Source: Bin34 sp965219935
Lineage (GTDB): Bacteria; Chloroflexota; Anaerolineae; Caldilineales; Caldilineaceae
Assembly (NCBI GenBank): GCA_965219935.1
Contig: CBDCOU010000003.1
Location: 4,712,001-4,776,000 of the forward strand
DNA length: 64,000 nucleotides
Direction: 5' to 3'
Every line of letters starts with the position of its first letter. Position 1 is the first letter of the stretch. Below the pieces are notes generated by a model, which saw only the letters and a list, made by a program, of their open reading frames with translations, was not told where the DNA came from and made no database searches. The translations under genes were made by a program, and so were the position numbers. This document shows positions 54,470 to 63,661 of this stretch, one piece after another.

Positions 54470-55654
54470 TCAGGCCCCGGCAGCGCCCGGCCCCCGGTAC
54501 CGCGGGACGCGCACCAGCAGGACCAGCAGCAACATCAACACCGCCGTGCCGCCGAGGGCGAAGAACCAGATGACGTACGGGCCGATGTAGTCGAACATCT
54601 GGCCGGTGATCCACGGCGTTACGAAGAATGCGGTCCCGGAGCCGATGTACATGTAGCTGGTGACCCGGCCCTCGGCCGGCAGGTACCGGGGCGCCAGGTT
54701 GAGCGCGCCGGGAAACAGGTTGGCGAACCCGGCTCCAATCACGATCATGGCCGTGTGCAGGACCGGCAGCGACTGTGGAAAGGCCAGGACGGCCAGGCAG
54801 CCCAGGGTCACAAACAGGAGACTGACGGCAATCAGGCGGGCAATGGACACACGCCGCAGCAGGGGCACGCTCGCGAGCCGGGTCACGATGATCCCGAGAA
54901 AGAACTCGGAATTGATCAGGCCGCCCGTGACTTCGTCGGTCAGGTCGAGTTCGAGGATGTAGGCCAGCAGCCAGGTGGACACCGACAACTGGAGGGCGGC
55001 GGCCATGAACAGCATGGCGGACAGCAGGAACATGGGCCACGGCGACAGCGGGTACCGTGCCTCATGCCGCGGACGAACCGGCTCGGGACTGGGCAGGCGG
55101 ACGTAGGCAAGGGAAATCGACAGCAGGGCCAGGGCGATGACCGCGTAGGACGCGGTGAGATCGCCGGTCAGGTCGTGGAAGAAGACAATCACCAACGGAG
55201 CAAGCAGCGCGCCGACGCCCCATACGAAGTGGAGGCCGGTCATGTACGGCGCGACGCGGTTGCGGAACAGCCAGACGATCAGGACGTTGAACCCGATGTC
55301 CAGTGTGCCCTCCAACAACCCCACCACGCTCAGGAGGCCGACCAGCCACCAGAAGAGGGGAACGTGGGGAATCGCCAAGGTCAGGACGGCGGCCACCGCG
55401 GCACAGACCTGCAGCATGCCGTGGGGCCGACCGCGGTCGGCCAGGCGGCCGGCCAGGAACGAACCGACCAGGAAGCCGGCCGCCCGCGCCGTGACCAGCA
55501 GGCTGACCTGGGCCAGGGAGACCTGTAGTTGATCCGCCAGAAAGGGCAGGGCCGGTCCCAGCGCGATCTGGCTCACGCCGAGCGCGGCGAACGACAAGTA
55601 GTAGGCCGTCGTGGCCCGGAAGGCGTAGGGGGTCAGGCCCAGGCGCGCCAGCAT
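54470..55654 (-). CDS. MFS transporter (tandem copy 1)
   Basis: The protein is 394 residues with about 12 membrane helices. It begins MLARLGLTPYAFRATTAYYL, as do its three tandem paralogues. MFS loop residues appear in GSFLAGRLADRGRPHGML. Each of the four genes is separated from the next by exactly 34 bases of related sequence. Family context suggests sugar or small-metabolite transport, possibly supplying the Gfo/Idh/MocA enzymes on both sides; the substrate is unknown. Confidence 0.85.
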   Translation of the reverse strand: MLARLGLTPYAFRATTAYYLSFAALGVSQIALGPALPFLADQLQVSLAQVSLLVTARAAGFLVGSFLAGRLADRGRPHGMLQVCAAVAAVLTLAIPHVPLFWWLVGLLSVVGLLEGTLDIGFNVLIVWLFRNRVAPYMTGLHFVWGVGALLAPLVIVFFHDLTGDLTASYAVIALALLSISLAYVRLPSPEPVRPRHEARYPLSPWPMFLLSAMLFMAAALQLSVSTWLLAYILELDLTDEVTGGLINSEFFLGIIVTRLASVPLLRRVSIARLIAVSLLFVTLGCLAVLAFPQSLPVLHTAMIVIGAGFANLFPGALNLAPRYLPAEGRVTSYMYIGSGTAFFVTPWITGQMFDYIGPYVIWFFALGGTAVLMLLLVLLVRVPRYRGPGAAGA

Positions 55655-55688
55655 GGGGGGTGCGGTGGGAAAGCCGTCGCCGGGGTGG

Positions 55689-56867
55689 TCACGCGGCGGC
55701 CTTCAGGTCATGGCGCGGCATCTGTCCCAAGGCATACAGCAGCAGCAGACTGAGTATGGTGCTCCCCAGGGAGAAGTGCCAAATGATCTGGGGCCCCACC
55801 GCCTCGAACAACTGCCCGGTAATCCACGGCATGGACAGAAAGCCCAACGAGGCCCCTGCGTACATCCAGCTGGTGACGCGCCCTTCGGGCGGCAGATGGT
55901 TTGGGGCCAGGCTAAGGCAGCCGGGGATGAGGGGTGCAAACCCTACGCCGATCAGGACGACCGCAATCCAGAGAACCGCCAGCGACGCCGGCATGGCCAA
56001 GGCCAACAGGCAGCCTGCGGCAAGGGCGAACAAGCCTCCGTAGAGAATCTGCGCAATGGTGAACCGCCGCAGGAGGAATATGCTTGCGAGGCGCGCGCCA
56101 AGCATCCCCAGGAAGAGGCTGGAGTTGAGATAGCCCCCGGTGATCGCGTCGGCCAGATCCTGCTGGAGCACGTACGCGAGAATCCAGGTGGCCACAACAA
56201 TCTCGCTGGTGGCCGCCAGAAACATCATGGCGATCAGCGTGATCATCGGCCGGGGCGGGATGCGATAGCGCGTCTCCTTCCGATCGCGGATGGGGGCGGG
56301 ACTGGGCAGGCGGATGAACAGGAGCAACATGGCCAGCAGGATGCCCGCGATGACGGTGAAGGACAGGCGCAGGTCGCCCGTGAGCTCCACGAACGTGACA
56401 ATGATCAGGGGTGCTGCCAAGGCACCGAGACCCCAGATGAAGTGGAGACCGGTCAGGAAGGGCGCGAACTTCTCCCGGAACAGCCAGACAATTACGATGT
56501 TGCCCCCTACGTCGATCCCGCCCACGAATGTTCCCATCAGGAACAGGCACACCAGCAGAAGGGGAAAGACTGGCACGTTGGGGACCGTCAGGGCACAGGC
56601 GGCGCTGGCCAGCAGGCAGAACTGAAACAGACCGTGGGCCCGGACGCGGTCGGTCAAGGGCCCGGCCAGGAAGGAACCCAGCATGAATCCGGCCGACTGG
56701 GCGACCACCAGGCCGCTGGCTTCGGCCAGCGTGACCTGAACCTGGTGGCTCAGGAAGGGCAGTGCCGGTCCCACGGAGGCGGTGACCACACCCAGGCCGA
56801 TGAAGGACAGGTAGTAGGCGCCCGTGGCCCGGAAGGAGTAGGGCGTCAGACCCAGGCGCGCCAGCAT
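55689..56867 (-). CDS. MFS transporter (tandem copy 2)
   Basis: The protein is 392 residues with about 12 predicted membrane helices. It begins MLARLGLTPYSFRATGAYYL and contains GSFLAGPLTDRVRAHGLFQF and GVDVGGNIVIVWLFREKFAP. It is most similar to copy 3, with long identical stretches such as the region around ASGLVVAQSAGFMLGSFLAG. Copies 2 and 3 are the youngest pair by inspection. Confidence 0.86.
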   Translation of the reverse strand: MLARLGLTPYSFRATGAYYLSFIGLGVVTASVGPALPFLSHQVQVTLAEASGLVVAQSAGFMLGSFLAGPLTDRVRAHGLFQFCLLASAACALTVPNVPVFPLLLVCLFLMGTFVGGIDVGGNIVIVWLFREKFAPFLTGLHFIWGLGALAAPLIIVTFVELTGDLRLSFTVIAGILLAMLLLFIRLPSPAPIRDRKETRYRIPPRPMITLIAMMFLAATSEIVVATWILAYVLQQDLADAITGGYLNSSLFLGMLGARLASIFLLRRFTIAQILYGGLFALAAGCLLALAMPASLAVLWIAVVLIGVGFAPLIPGCLSLAPNHLPPEGRVTSWMYAGASLGFLSMPWITGQLFEAVGPQIIWHFSLGSTILSLLLLYALGQMPRHDLKAAA

Positions 56868-56901
56868 GGGAGTTGCCGTTGGCAGGCGGGTGCCGGGACG
56901 A

Positions 56902-58092
56902 TCATGTGGTGGCGGCCGTCAACCCGGGCAGGACATAGCGCGGCATCTGTCCCAAGGCATACAGCAGCAGCAGGCCGAGTATGGTGCCGCCGAGGGCGAT
57001 GGGCCAAATGACCTGGGGGCCCACCGACTCGAACAATTGCCCGGTGATCCACGGCATGGTCAGACGTCCGAACGAAGCTCCGGCGTACAGCCAACTGGTA
57101 ACTCGCCCTTCAGGTGGCAGGTAGGTCGGGGCCAGGCTGAGGCAGCCGGGAAAGAGAGACGCAACCCCTACCCCGATCAGGATGACGGCAATCCAGAGGA
57201 CCGCCAGCGATGAGGGCATGGCCAGTGGCAACAAGCTGCCTGCGGCGATGGTGAACAGACTTCCGTACAGGATCTGCGCCATGGTGAATCGCTGGAGGAG
57301 GAACATGTTTGCGAGGCGCGCACCGAGCATCCCCAGGAAAAAGCTGGAATTGAGGTAGCCCCCGGTGATCGTGTCGGCCAGGTCCAGCTGGAGCACGTAC
57401 GCGAGGATCCAGGTAGACACAACAATTTCGCTGGTACCTGCCAGAAACATCATGGCGACCAGCGTGACCATCGGCCGGAGCGGGATGCGATAGCGCGTCT
57501 CCTTCCGATCGCGGATGGGGGCGGGACTGGGCAGCCGAATGAACAGCAACGACATGACCAGCAGGATGGCCGTGATGATGGTGTAGGACAGGCGCAGGTC
57601 GCCCGTGAGATCCACGAACGTGACAATGATCAGGGGCGCGGCCAAGGCACCGAGACCCCAGATGAAGTGGAGACCGGTCAGGAAGGGCGCGAACTTCTCC
57701 CGGAACAGCCAGACAATCACGATGTTGCCTCCTACGTCCACCCCGCCCACGAACGCCCCCAACAGGAACAGGCACACCAGCAGGAGGGGAAAGTCAGGTA
57801 TGTTGGGGACCGCCAGGGCGCAGGCGGCGCTGACCAGCAGGCAGAACTGCATCAGTCCGTGGGCCCGGGCGCGGTCGGTCAAGGGTCCGGCCAGGAAGGA
57901 ACCCAGCATGAATCCGGCCGACTGGGCGACCACCAGGCCGCTGGCTTCGGCCAGCGTGACCTGAACCTGGTGGCTCAGGAAGGGCAGCGCCGGTCCCACG
58001 GAGGTGGTGACCACGCCCAGGCCGATGAAGGACAGGTAGTAGGCGCCCGTGGCCCGGAAGGAGTAAGGCGTCAGGCCCAAGCGTGCCAGCAT
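56902..58092 (-). CDS. MFS transporter (tandem copy 3)
   Basis: The protein is 396 residues. It is nearly identical to copy 2 over the first 190 residues and diverges more toward the C-terminus (PRYVLPGLTAATT). Membrane topology as in the other copies. The proton/substrate loop reads GPLTDRARAHGLMQF. The 34-base spacer to copy 2 is similar in sequence to the other spacers, showing that the repeat unit includes gene plus spacer. Confidence 0.86.
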   Translation of the reverse strand: MLARLGLTPYSFRATGAYYLSFIGLGVVTTSVGPALPFLSHQVQVTLAEASGLVVAQSAGFMLGSFLAGPLTDRARAHGLMQFCLLVSAACALAVPNIPDFPLLLVCLFLLGAFVGGVDVGGNIVIVWLFREKFAPFLTGLHFIWGLGALAAPLIIVTFVDLTGDLRLSYTIITAILLVMSLLFIRLPSPAPIRDRKETRYRIPLRPMVTLVAMMFLAGTSEIVVSTWILAYVLQLDLADTITGGYLNSSFFLGMLGARLANMFLLQRFTMAQILYGSLFTIAAGSLLPLAMPSSLAVLWIAVILIGVGVASLFPGCLSLAPTYLPPEGRVTSWLYAGASFGRLTMPWITGQLFESVGPQVIWPIALGGTILGLLLLYALGQMPRYVLPGLTAATT

Positions 58093-58126
58093 GGGAGATA
58101 CCGTTGGGAAGCCGTTGCCGGGACGA

Positions 58127-59320
58127 TCACGCAGCGGCGCCGGCCTTCAGGCCGGGCAGGACATAGCGCGGCATCTGTTCCAGGGTGTACAGCAGTCCAA
58201 GTTTGAGCAGGGCGCCGCCCAGGGCGAAGTGCCAAATGATGTGGGGCCCCACGGACTCGAACAACTGGCCCGTGATCCACGGCATGACCAGAAAGCCGAA
58301 GGATGCTCCGGCATACATCCAGCTGGTCACGCGCCCTTCCGGCGGCAGATAGGTCGGGGCCAGGTTCAGGCAGAAGGGAAAAAGGGACGCAACCCCGACG
58401 CCAGCCAGGACGACCGCAACCCAGAGGACTGCCAGCGAGGCAGGCATGAACAGTGGCAACAGGCTGCCGGCCGCGATGGTGATCAGGCTGCCGTACAGAA
58501 CCTGCGAGATGGAAAACCGCCGGACGAGGAAGATGCTGACGAGGCGCGCGCCGATGATCCCCAGGAAAAAGCTGGAGTTGAGGTAGCCGCCGGTGATTTT
58601 GTCGGCCAGGCCCAGCTCCAGGACATAGGTAAGAATCCAGGTGGCTACTACCAGTTCAATGATGCCCGCCAAAAACAACATCGCCACCATCATGAACATG
58701 GGCTTGGGCGGGATGGGATAGCGCGCCTCCTCACGGTCCCGAATGGGCGCGGGGCTGGGCAACCGCACGAACAGCAGCGACATGACCAGCAGCACGCCCG
58801 TGATGATCGTGTAGGACAGGCGCAGGTCGCCGGTGAGTTCCACGAATGTGACGATGATCAGGGGCGAGGCCAGGGCGCCGATGCCCCAGATGAAGTGGAG
58901 ACCGGTCAGATAGGGAGCGAATTTCTCCCGGAACACCCAGACAATCACGATGTTGGCTCCCACGTCCACCCCGCCCACAAAGGTGCCCAGCAGGAACAGG
59001 CATGCCAGCAGGGCCGCGAGGTCCGGGAGGCTGGGGATGGCCAACGTGCAGGCGGCGCTGGCCAGCAGGCAAATCTGCAACAGGCCGTGGGCCCGGACCC
59101 GGTCGGCCAGGCGGCCCATCAGGAACGAGCCCAACATGAACCCGGCCGACTTGGCCACGACCAGGCTGCTGGCCTCGGCCACCGTAACCTGCACCTGGGC
59201 ACTCAGAAAGGGCAGCGAGGGGCCGATCGACGCGGAGACCACGCCCAGGCCGATGAAGGAAAGGTAATAGGCGGCCGTGGCGCGGAAGGAGTAGGGTGTC
59301 AGGCCAAGGCGTGTCAGCAT
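58127..59320 (-). CDS. MFS transporter (tandem copy 4)
   Basis: The protein is 397 residues and starts MLTRLGLTPYSFRATAAYYL. It resembles copies 2 and 3 throughout, with more changes (for example GSFLMGRLADRVRAHGLLQI and GVDVGANIVIVWVFREKFAP). It is the first gene of the array in the direction of transcription and follows the dehydrogenase at 59397 with a 76-base gap containing a hairpin. Confidence 0.86.
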   Translation of the reverse strand: MLTRLGLTPYSFRATAAYYLSFIGLGVVSASIGPSLPFLSAQVQVTVAEASSLVVAKSAGFMLGSFLMGRLADRVRAHGLLQICLLASAACTLAIPSLPDLAALLACLFLLGTFVGGVDVGANIVIVWVFREKFAPYLTGLHFIWGIGALASPLIIVTFVELTGDLRLSYTIITGVLLVMSLLFVRLPSPAPIRDREEARYPIPPKPMFMMVAMLFLAGIIELVVATWILTYVLELGLADKITGGYLNSSFFLGIIGARLVSIFLVRRFSISQVLYGSLITIAAGSLLPLFMPASLAVLWVAVVLAGVGVASLFPFCLNLAPTYLPPEGRVTSWMYAGASFGFLVMPWITGQLFESVGPHIIWHFALGGALLKLGLLYTLEQMPRYVLPGLKAGAAA

Positions 59321-59363
59321 GGGGGCGCGCAGCCGGGCCGGAAACCCGCTCCGTAGGGGTGGG

Positions 59364-59387
59364 CCGGCCGGACCGCGATCCGGCCGG
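59364..59387. repeat. Hairpin between dehydrogenase and MFS array
   Basis: Arms CCGGCCGGA (59364-59372) and TCCGGCCGG (59379-59387) pair perfectly around CCGCGA. It lies between the stop of the dehydrogenase gene and the start of MFS copy 4. Without a T-run it may be an mRNA processing or stability element. Confidence 0.55.
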
Positions 59388-59396
59388 GAAGGGGCA

Positions 59397-60515
59397 TTAG
59401 AAGGTCGTAACGACTTCCTGCACAGTGCCGGTCTCGGCGGACAGGTAGGCCTTGTCGAAGACCTCGATCACGTGCCGGGCGTGCTCCGGCGTGGACAGGG
59501 TGGGCTTGTCGTACAGCAGCAGGTCCACGAGCTGCATGATGTCCTCGTAGACGTGGGCCTCCTCCTGCTCCTGATGCGGACCCACGACATGGGGCAGGGA
59601 TCCATTCAGGTTGTAGCCGCCGTGCTTGGTGTCCTCGTCCCGGCCGGGATAGTCGATCATCTCGCCGTTGAACATCGGACCCGAGATTGTGCCTCCGGTG
59701 CCGAACAGCGTGATACGGCCGTCCGCGCGCGGCGCGCCCGCGGCCACACCGTAGACGAAGCCGAAGAGGTTGTCGCCGAAGTCGACCACGATCAATGTGC
59801 TGTCGTCCATGTCGGTCGGCAGCATCTCGCCCCTGAACTCCCGCTCATGGATGCGCACGCCGGACATGGCGGTCACCCGCTTCACGGGGCCCAGGATGCC
59901 GGTCGTGGCGTGGAGGCCGTAGACCGTCATGTCGTAGAGAGGTCCGCCGCCTGGCTTGCGGAAGTACCAGGCCGGATTGATGTTCGAGAGGGGATCGTCG
60001 CCGTGGCGCACCGTTTCCTGTTCGTGGTAGGTGCTGAAGGCCGAACCGCAGATGGCCCAGGTAAGCGTGCCCAGGTCCCCGCGCTCAATCATGCGCTTGA
60101 TTTCCTGGTGCACCGGACGAATCATCTCGCCGGGGCTGGCCACGATTTTGACCCCCTTGGCCTCGGCCGCCGCCATCAGCGTGTCGGCTTCGGCCTTGGT
60201 CGTGGTCATGGTCTTGTTGAAGTGCATGTGCACTCCCGCCTCGACCGCCTGCATGCCCTGTTCGAAGTGCAGGCCGATGGGCGATGCGATGGAGACCGCG
60301 TCCACGGTCCCGGACGCCAGCAGTTCCTCGTAGGTCTCGAAGTGGTTGGGAATGTCAAACCGCTCCGATGCCGCCGCGGCCCGGCCCGGCGCCGGATCGC
60401 AGACCGCCGTCATGCGCACCCGGTCATGGACATCCTCCATCGCCAGATGGGGCATGATGCCGCGCACGGCGATGCTGCCGGCGCCGACGACGCCCATTCG
60501 TACTATCTCGGCCAT
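59397..60515 (-). CDS. Gfo/Idh/MocA family oxidoreductase
   Basis: The protein is 372 residues, starting AEIVRMGVVGAGSIAVRGIM. The lysine position reads MHFNKTMTTTKAEADTLM, an NK in place of EK. The GGG element is FRKPGGGPLYDMTVYGLHAT, with the His and Asp/Tyr region expected for this family. Members catalyse NAD(P)-linked sugar or polyol oxidation. It is upstream of the four MFS genes in the same direction, which suggests a transport-and-oxidation unit. Confidence 0.85.
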   Translation of the reverse strand: MAEIVRMGVVGAGSIAVRGIMPHLAMEDVHDRVRMTAVCDPAPGRAAAASERFDIPNHFETYEELLASGTVDAVSIASPIGLHFEQGMQAVEAGVHMHFNKTMTTTKAEADTLMAAAEAKGVKIVASPGEMIRPVHQEIKRMIERGDLGTLTWAICGSAFSTYHEQETVRHGDDPLSNINPAWYFRKPGGGPLYDMTVYGLHATTGILGPVKRVTAMSGVRIHEREFRGEMLPTDMDDSTLIVVDFGDNLFGFVYGVAAGAPRADGRITLFGTGGTISGPMFNGEMIDYPGRDEDTKHGGYNLNGSLPHVVGPHQEQEEAHVYEDIMQLVDLLLYDKPTLSTPEHARHVIEVFDKAYLSAETGTVQEVVTTF

Positions 60516-60624
60516 GGTTGGGTTCCTGTGTGCTTGCGGTAAAGGCGATGCAACATGTGTTCCGCAGAGATTGTAGCCTGCCGGAAGGGTGGCGGCTTGC
60601 CGACGGCAACGGGAAGACAGATCC

Positions 60625-62262
60625 TCAGCGGGTCAGTTGTTGCAGGGCGTAATAGACCGGGAGCGGTTCCCATTGGTTGTTCACAATGCCCCACAGGGCT
60701 CTTTCGGTGGTCGGGGCGACCACCCGGAAGTTCAGGTTCCAGAGGAAGGCGGGGCCCGTCCAGCCCCATGCCTCCATCATCCGGAAGGCCTGCACCGTCC
60801 ATTCCGCCTGCTCGGCCTCGCTGTTGTCGTTGGCGTACAGGTAGGCCGCGTGGATGTTGTCCGCACTGTTCCGGAATGAAGGCCAGCCGAATTCGGTCGG
60901 AACGATGGGCAGGTGGCCTGCTCCGTGGCGCACCAGCAGTTCCCGGTACCCTTCCATGGTGGAGCGGAAGCTCCAGGAGTGGTGCGGATTGTCGCAGGGG
61001 CCGTTGAAGAACTCGTTGCCCGTCGTCTGGATGGCCGCACAGGCCTCCTCCCACGTGGCGTGGGGCGGAACATTGAACCCGTGCGGATGGGCTCCGATGG
61101 CATCCACATGCTCGGCCAGGCCTCCCTGCAGCATCTGTTCCAGGTAGACGAAGTCGTCCACCGACACGCCGGTGATGCTGGCTGCAGGGGTTAGGGCGCC
61201 CGAAACGATGTATATGCCGGGACAGTGTTGGCGGATCGCCTGCGAGGCCGGAATCAGAACGGCCAGGTAGTCGCTGCCGTGCATGTCCCGGTCTCCGGTC
61301 TCCACATAGTAGTTCTGCTCGTTCCAGACTTCGATGGCCGCCACCTTGCCGCAATAGCGCCGGGCCAGTTCGCCGATGAAGCCGGCCAGGGCGGCCGGGT
61401 CCTTGGGATAGCCCGCCACGAATTTGTCGTCGTTGAGTTCGCGGGCCCAGCGCGGGGTGGCCGTAACGCTGAGCAGCAGCTTGATGTTGCGGCGGCCGGC
61501 ATCGGCCACCAGCGCGTCCAACTCCGTGCGACTGCTCGTGAACTGGTAGTAGCCGGGGGTGCGTTCGAAGTCCTCCCAGCGGATCTGGGTCTTCAGCCAC
61601 GTGAAGCCCAGGTCCTGGACCGCGTCTAGGATTTGCCTGCGATTTCGGGTACCCACATCGATTACGTGGGCCTGGATGCCGTAGGCGAAGGGCAGACCCG
61701 ACGGCAGTGGGGATCCGCTGGTCGACGTCTGGGGAGATGCGTTTGGGGTGGCCACGGTCTCGTCGGAACTGCCCGTATTCGCAACGGAGTCGGACACAAC
61801 ATCCTGAACAGGCGGTTCGGGAATGACGTCGGCCACCGGAAGGTTCCTTGGGACATTGCGCACCAGCGCCGCCCAAATCCAAGAGCCGTCCGCGAGTGCC
61901 AGCCAGGAACCGTCCCGATTGCGCGCCACCGGCGTCACGGGCGTGTCCGCTTCCAGCCATCCGGCCCTTGGGAAATCGGTGCCGGGGCCTTCCCGCAGGT
62001 TGGAGACCCGGTTGGTTGACGGACCGTCCGCGTCTTCTTCCACGGTGGCCGCAGGGGTTGGAGTTGCGGTATGGACAGGCGCTCGGGTTGGTACCGGCTC
62101 GGCCACCGCGGTGGCCGTCGGCTGGGGAGTCGCGGTAAAGGTGGGCACGGGTACCGGAGCCCGGGGCTGGTTCGCGGCGGGCACAGGCGTGTTCTGCAAG
62201 TCCACTTGACAGGCGGCAAGGAGCAGTGATGCCAGCACCCCGATCACAATGGCTTTTTGCAT
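60625..62262 (-). CDS. SH3-domain lipoprotein with a clan GH-A type glycoside hydrolase-like domain
   Basis: The protein is 545 residues from ATG 62262. The signal is MQKAIVIGVLASLLLAAC (lipidated Cys18), followed by a Pro/Thr-rich linker. Residues about 80-135 look like a bacterial SH3 module (NLREGPGTDFPRAGWLEAD, SWLALADGSWIWAALV). The catalytic region resembles GH39/GH5-like barrels: GFTWLKTQIRWEDFERTPGY, IEVWNEQNYYVETGDR (acid/base Glu in WNE) and LPIVPTEFGWPSFRN (nucleophile Glu in TEFG). It probably acts on an extracellular glycan. Divergent from the VOC gene. Confidence 0.78.
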   Translation of the reverse strand: MQKAIVIGVLASLLLAACQVDLQNTPVPAANQPRAPVPVPTFTATPQPTATAVAEPVPTRAPVHTATPTPAATVEEDADGPSTNRVSNLREGPGTDFPRAGWLEADTPVTPVARNRDGSWLALADGSWIWAALVRNVPRNLPVADVIPEPPVQDVVSDSVANTGSSDETVATPNASPQTSTSGSPLPSGLPFAYGIQAHVIDVGTRNRRQILDAVQDLGFTWLKTQIRWEDFERTPGYYQFTSSRTELDALVADAGRRNIKLLLSVTATPRWARELNDDKFVAGYPKDPAALAGFIGELARRYCGKVAAIEVWNEQNYYVETGDRDMHGSDYLAVLIPASQAIRQHCPGIYIVSGALTPAASITGVSVDDFVYLEQMLQGGLAEHVDAIGAHPHGFNVPPHATWEEACAAIQTTGNEFFNGPCDNPHHSWSFRSTMEGYRELLVRHGAGHLPIVPTEFGWPSFRNSADNIHAAYLYANDNSEAEQAEWTVQAFRMMEAWGWTGPAFLWNLNFRVVAPTTERALWGIVNNQWEPLPVYYALQQLTR

Positions 62263-62718
62263 GGTGGGCACGGGCCTGCGGAACAACATGGGACAAAGGA
62301 ATGGTGCAGTTGGACGCGGTGCAGCGCGGGACCGCCGGCATGACGGCGGAACATTGTAGGGGCGTTCCCGGCCTGCAACCGGACGCGGTTCGGTCCCGCG
62401 TTGGTCTGCCCGTCTGCGGTCGGGCGAACCCGGCCGGGGTCCGCAATCCGCATTGAGCTGTCCCGGCGGTGTGGAACCGCAGACCGCCGACAACGCGATA
62501 TCCGGCTGGCTTGGGACGGCACAAGACCGCGGGCACCGTGCCGCGTCAAGAAGGGTTTGTCGGCACTGCCGGGAGCTCCCGGTGGTCATCCGACCGCGAA
62601 TCCTGGGCCAATCGGTTTGATATGCGGTCCCTGCCAAACCTACAATGAACTGTTACCCCGACAAGCAGAGTTCGTTCTGTTTTCAATGCCGCAGGTTGTG
62701 GCGGCAGGAGATGCCCAC
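62263..62718. other. Divergent intergenic region
   Basis: About 455 bases between the GH-like lipoprotein (minus) and the VOC gene (plus). No gene or clear promoter pair was found. Confidence 0.35.
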
Positions 62719-63099
62719 ATGAAACTCGAACATTCAGCCATCAACGTCCACGATGCCAAGGCGGTTGCCCATTGGTGGAGCGAGCACTTGGGCATGCGCA
62801 TCGTCATGGAGAGCGACGAACCGCCCTTCATGCACTTTCTGGTCGACGACGACGGTGCCATGATGGAGATTTACGCCATGGCGGAGGCGGAGGTTCCCGA
62901 CTGGGCCAACATTGATCCCCAAAGCATCCACTTTGCCTTCACCACCAAGGACATGGACGCGGAACAGGCCCGGCTTGAGGCCGGGGGCGCGGAAGTAGTT
63001 GCGGGCAGAACCGCGCCGACCGGCGACAAGCTGCTCTTCCTGCGCGACCCCTATGGCACGCCGTTCCAGCTTGTTCAGCGCCAGCGGCCGCTGCTGTAG
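62719..63099 (+). CDS. VOC (glyoxalase/bleomycin-resistance fold) family protein
   Basis: The protein is 126 residues from ATG 62719, with AGGAG at 62706-62710. It has the betaalphabetabetabeta pattern twice: MKLEHSAINVHDAKAVAHWW then IVMESDEPPFMHFLVDDDGA, and HFAFTTKDMDAEQARLEAGG then KLLFLRDPYGTPFQLVQRQR. Possible metal residues are H5 and the Glu in MMEIYAM in the first half, and H74 in the second. Small stand-alone VOC enzymes act as dioxygenases, epimerases or lyases; function here is unknown. Cytoplasmic. Confidence 0.82.
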   Translation: MKLEHSAINVHDAKAVAHWWSEHLGMRIVMESDEPPFMHFLVDDDGAMMEIYAMAEAEVPDWANIDPQSIHFAFTTKDMDAEQARLEAGGAEVVAGRTAPTGDKLLFLRDPYGTPFQLVQRQRPLL

Positions 63100-63323
63100 A
63101 CCGCTTCGCCCGACACCGATTTGGGGTGTTGGTTGAACAGAATCGACGTTTTCGGTGTAGACTTGGGCGAGAGTCCGCCACGCGCGACGCTGTCCGCTGG
63201 TTCGATCGCGCCGACTGACATTGCCCCGTCCCCGGTCCGGCACCGGTTGCCGTGTCCTGCCCCGCCGCGGCAGCGTGACATGTTGTGCCCGGTGCCTGTG
63301 CACTTACGGAGAGGATTGCCTGC

Positions 63324-63647
63324 ATGTTTTTTGAACTACGCACCTATCGCACCAAGCCTGGCATGCTGGACCAGTGGGCCAAGGTAATGGACGAGAAGAT
63401 TATTCCGTTCCAGATCTCCAAGGGCATGGTGGTTGTCGGCAGTTTCATCGGCGAGGACGAAGAGGATCTATATGTGTGGATCCGCCGGTTCGAAAGTGAT
63501 GAACAGCGCGATCAGCTCTACCGCGCCGTCTACGAAGACAGTATCTGGAAGAACGAACTCAAGCACTTGGCCGATGAAATGCTGGATCGCAAGAAGGGGA
63601 TCGACGTGAAGAAGATCCTTGCCACACCCAAGTCCGTGGTCCAGTAG
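63324..63647 (+). CDS. NIPSNAP-family protein
   Basis: The protein is 107 residues from ATG 63324. The start MFFELRTYRTKPGMLDQW is the family signature, followed by IPFQISKGMVVVGSFIGEDE and DLYVWIRRFESDEQRDQLYR. NIPSNAP proteins have a ferredoxin-like fold and unknown biochemistry. The next gene begins only 14 bases downstream, so the two may be co-transcribed. Confidence 0.88.
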   Translation: MFFELRTYRTKPGMLDQWAKVMDEKIIPFQISKGMVVVGSFIGEDEEDLYVWIRRFESDEQRDQLYRAVYEDSIWKNELKHLADEMLDRKKGIDVKKILATPKSVVQ

Positions 63648-63661
63648 GGGACCTTCAATCC

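Noticed and set aside
55653..59356. Plus-strand open frames of 452 and 421 codons over the MFS array
   Set aside because: They are antisense to the four MFS genes, have low-complexity Gln/Gly/Asp/His composition and simply repeat because the MFS genes repeat.
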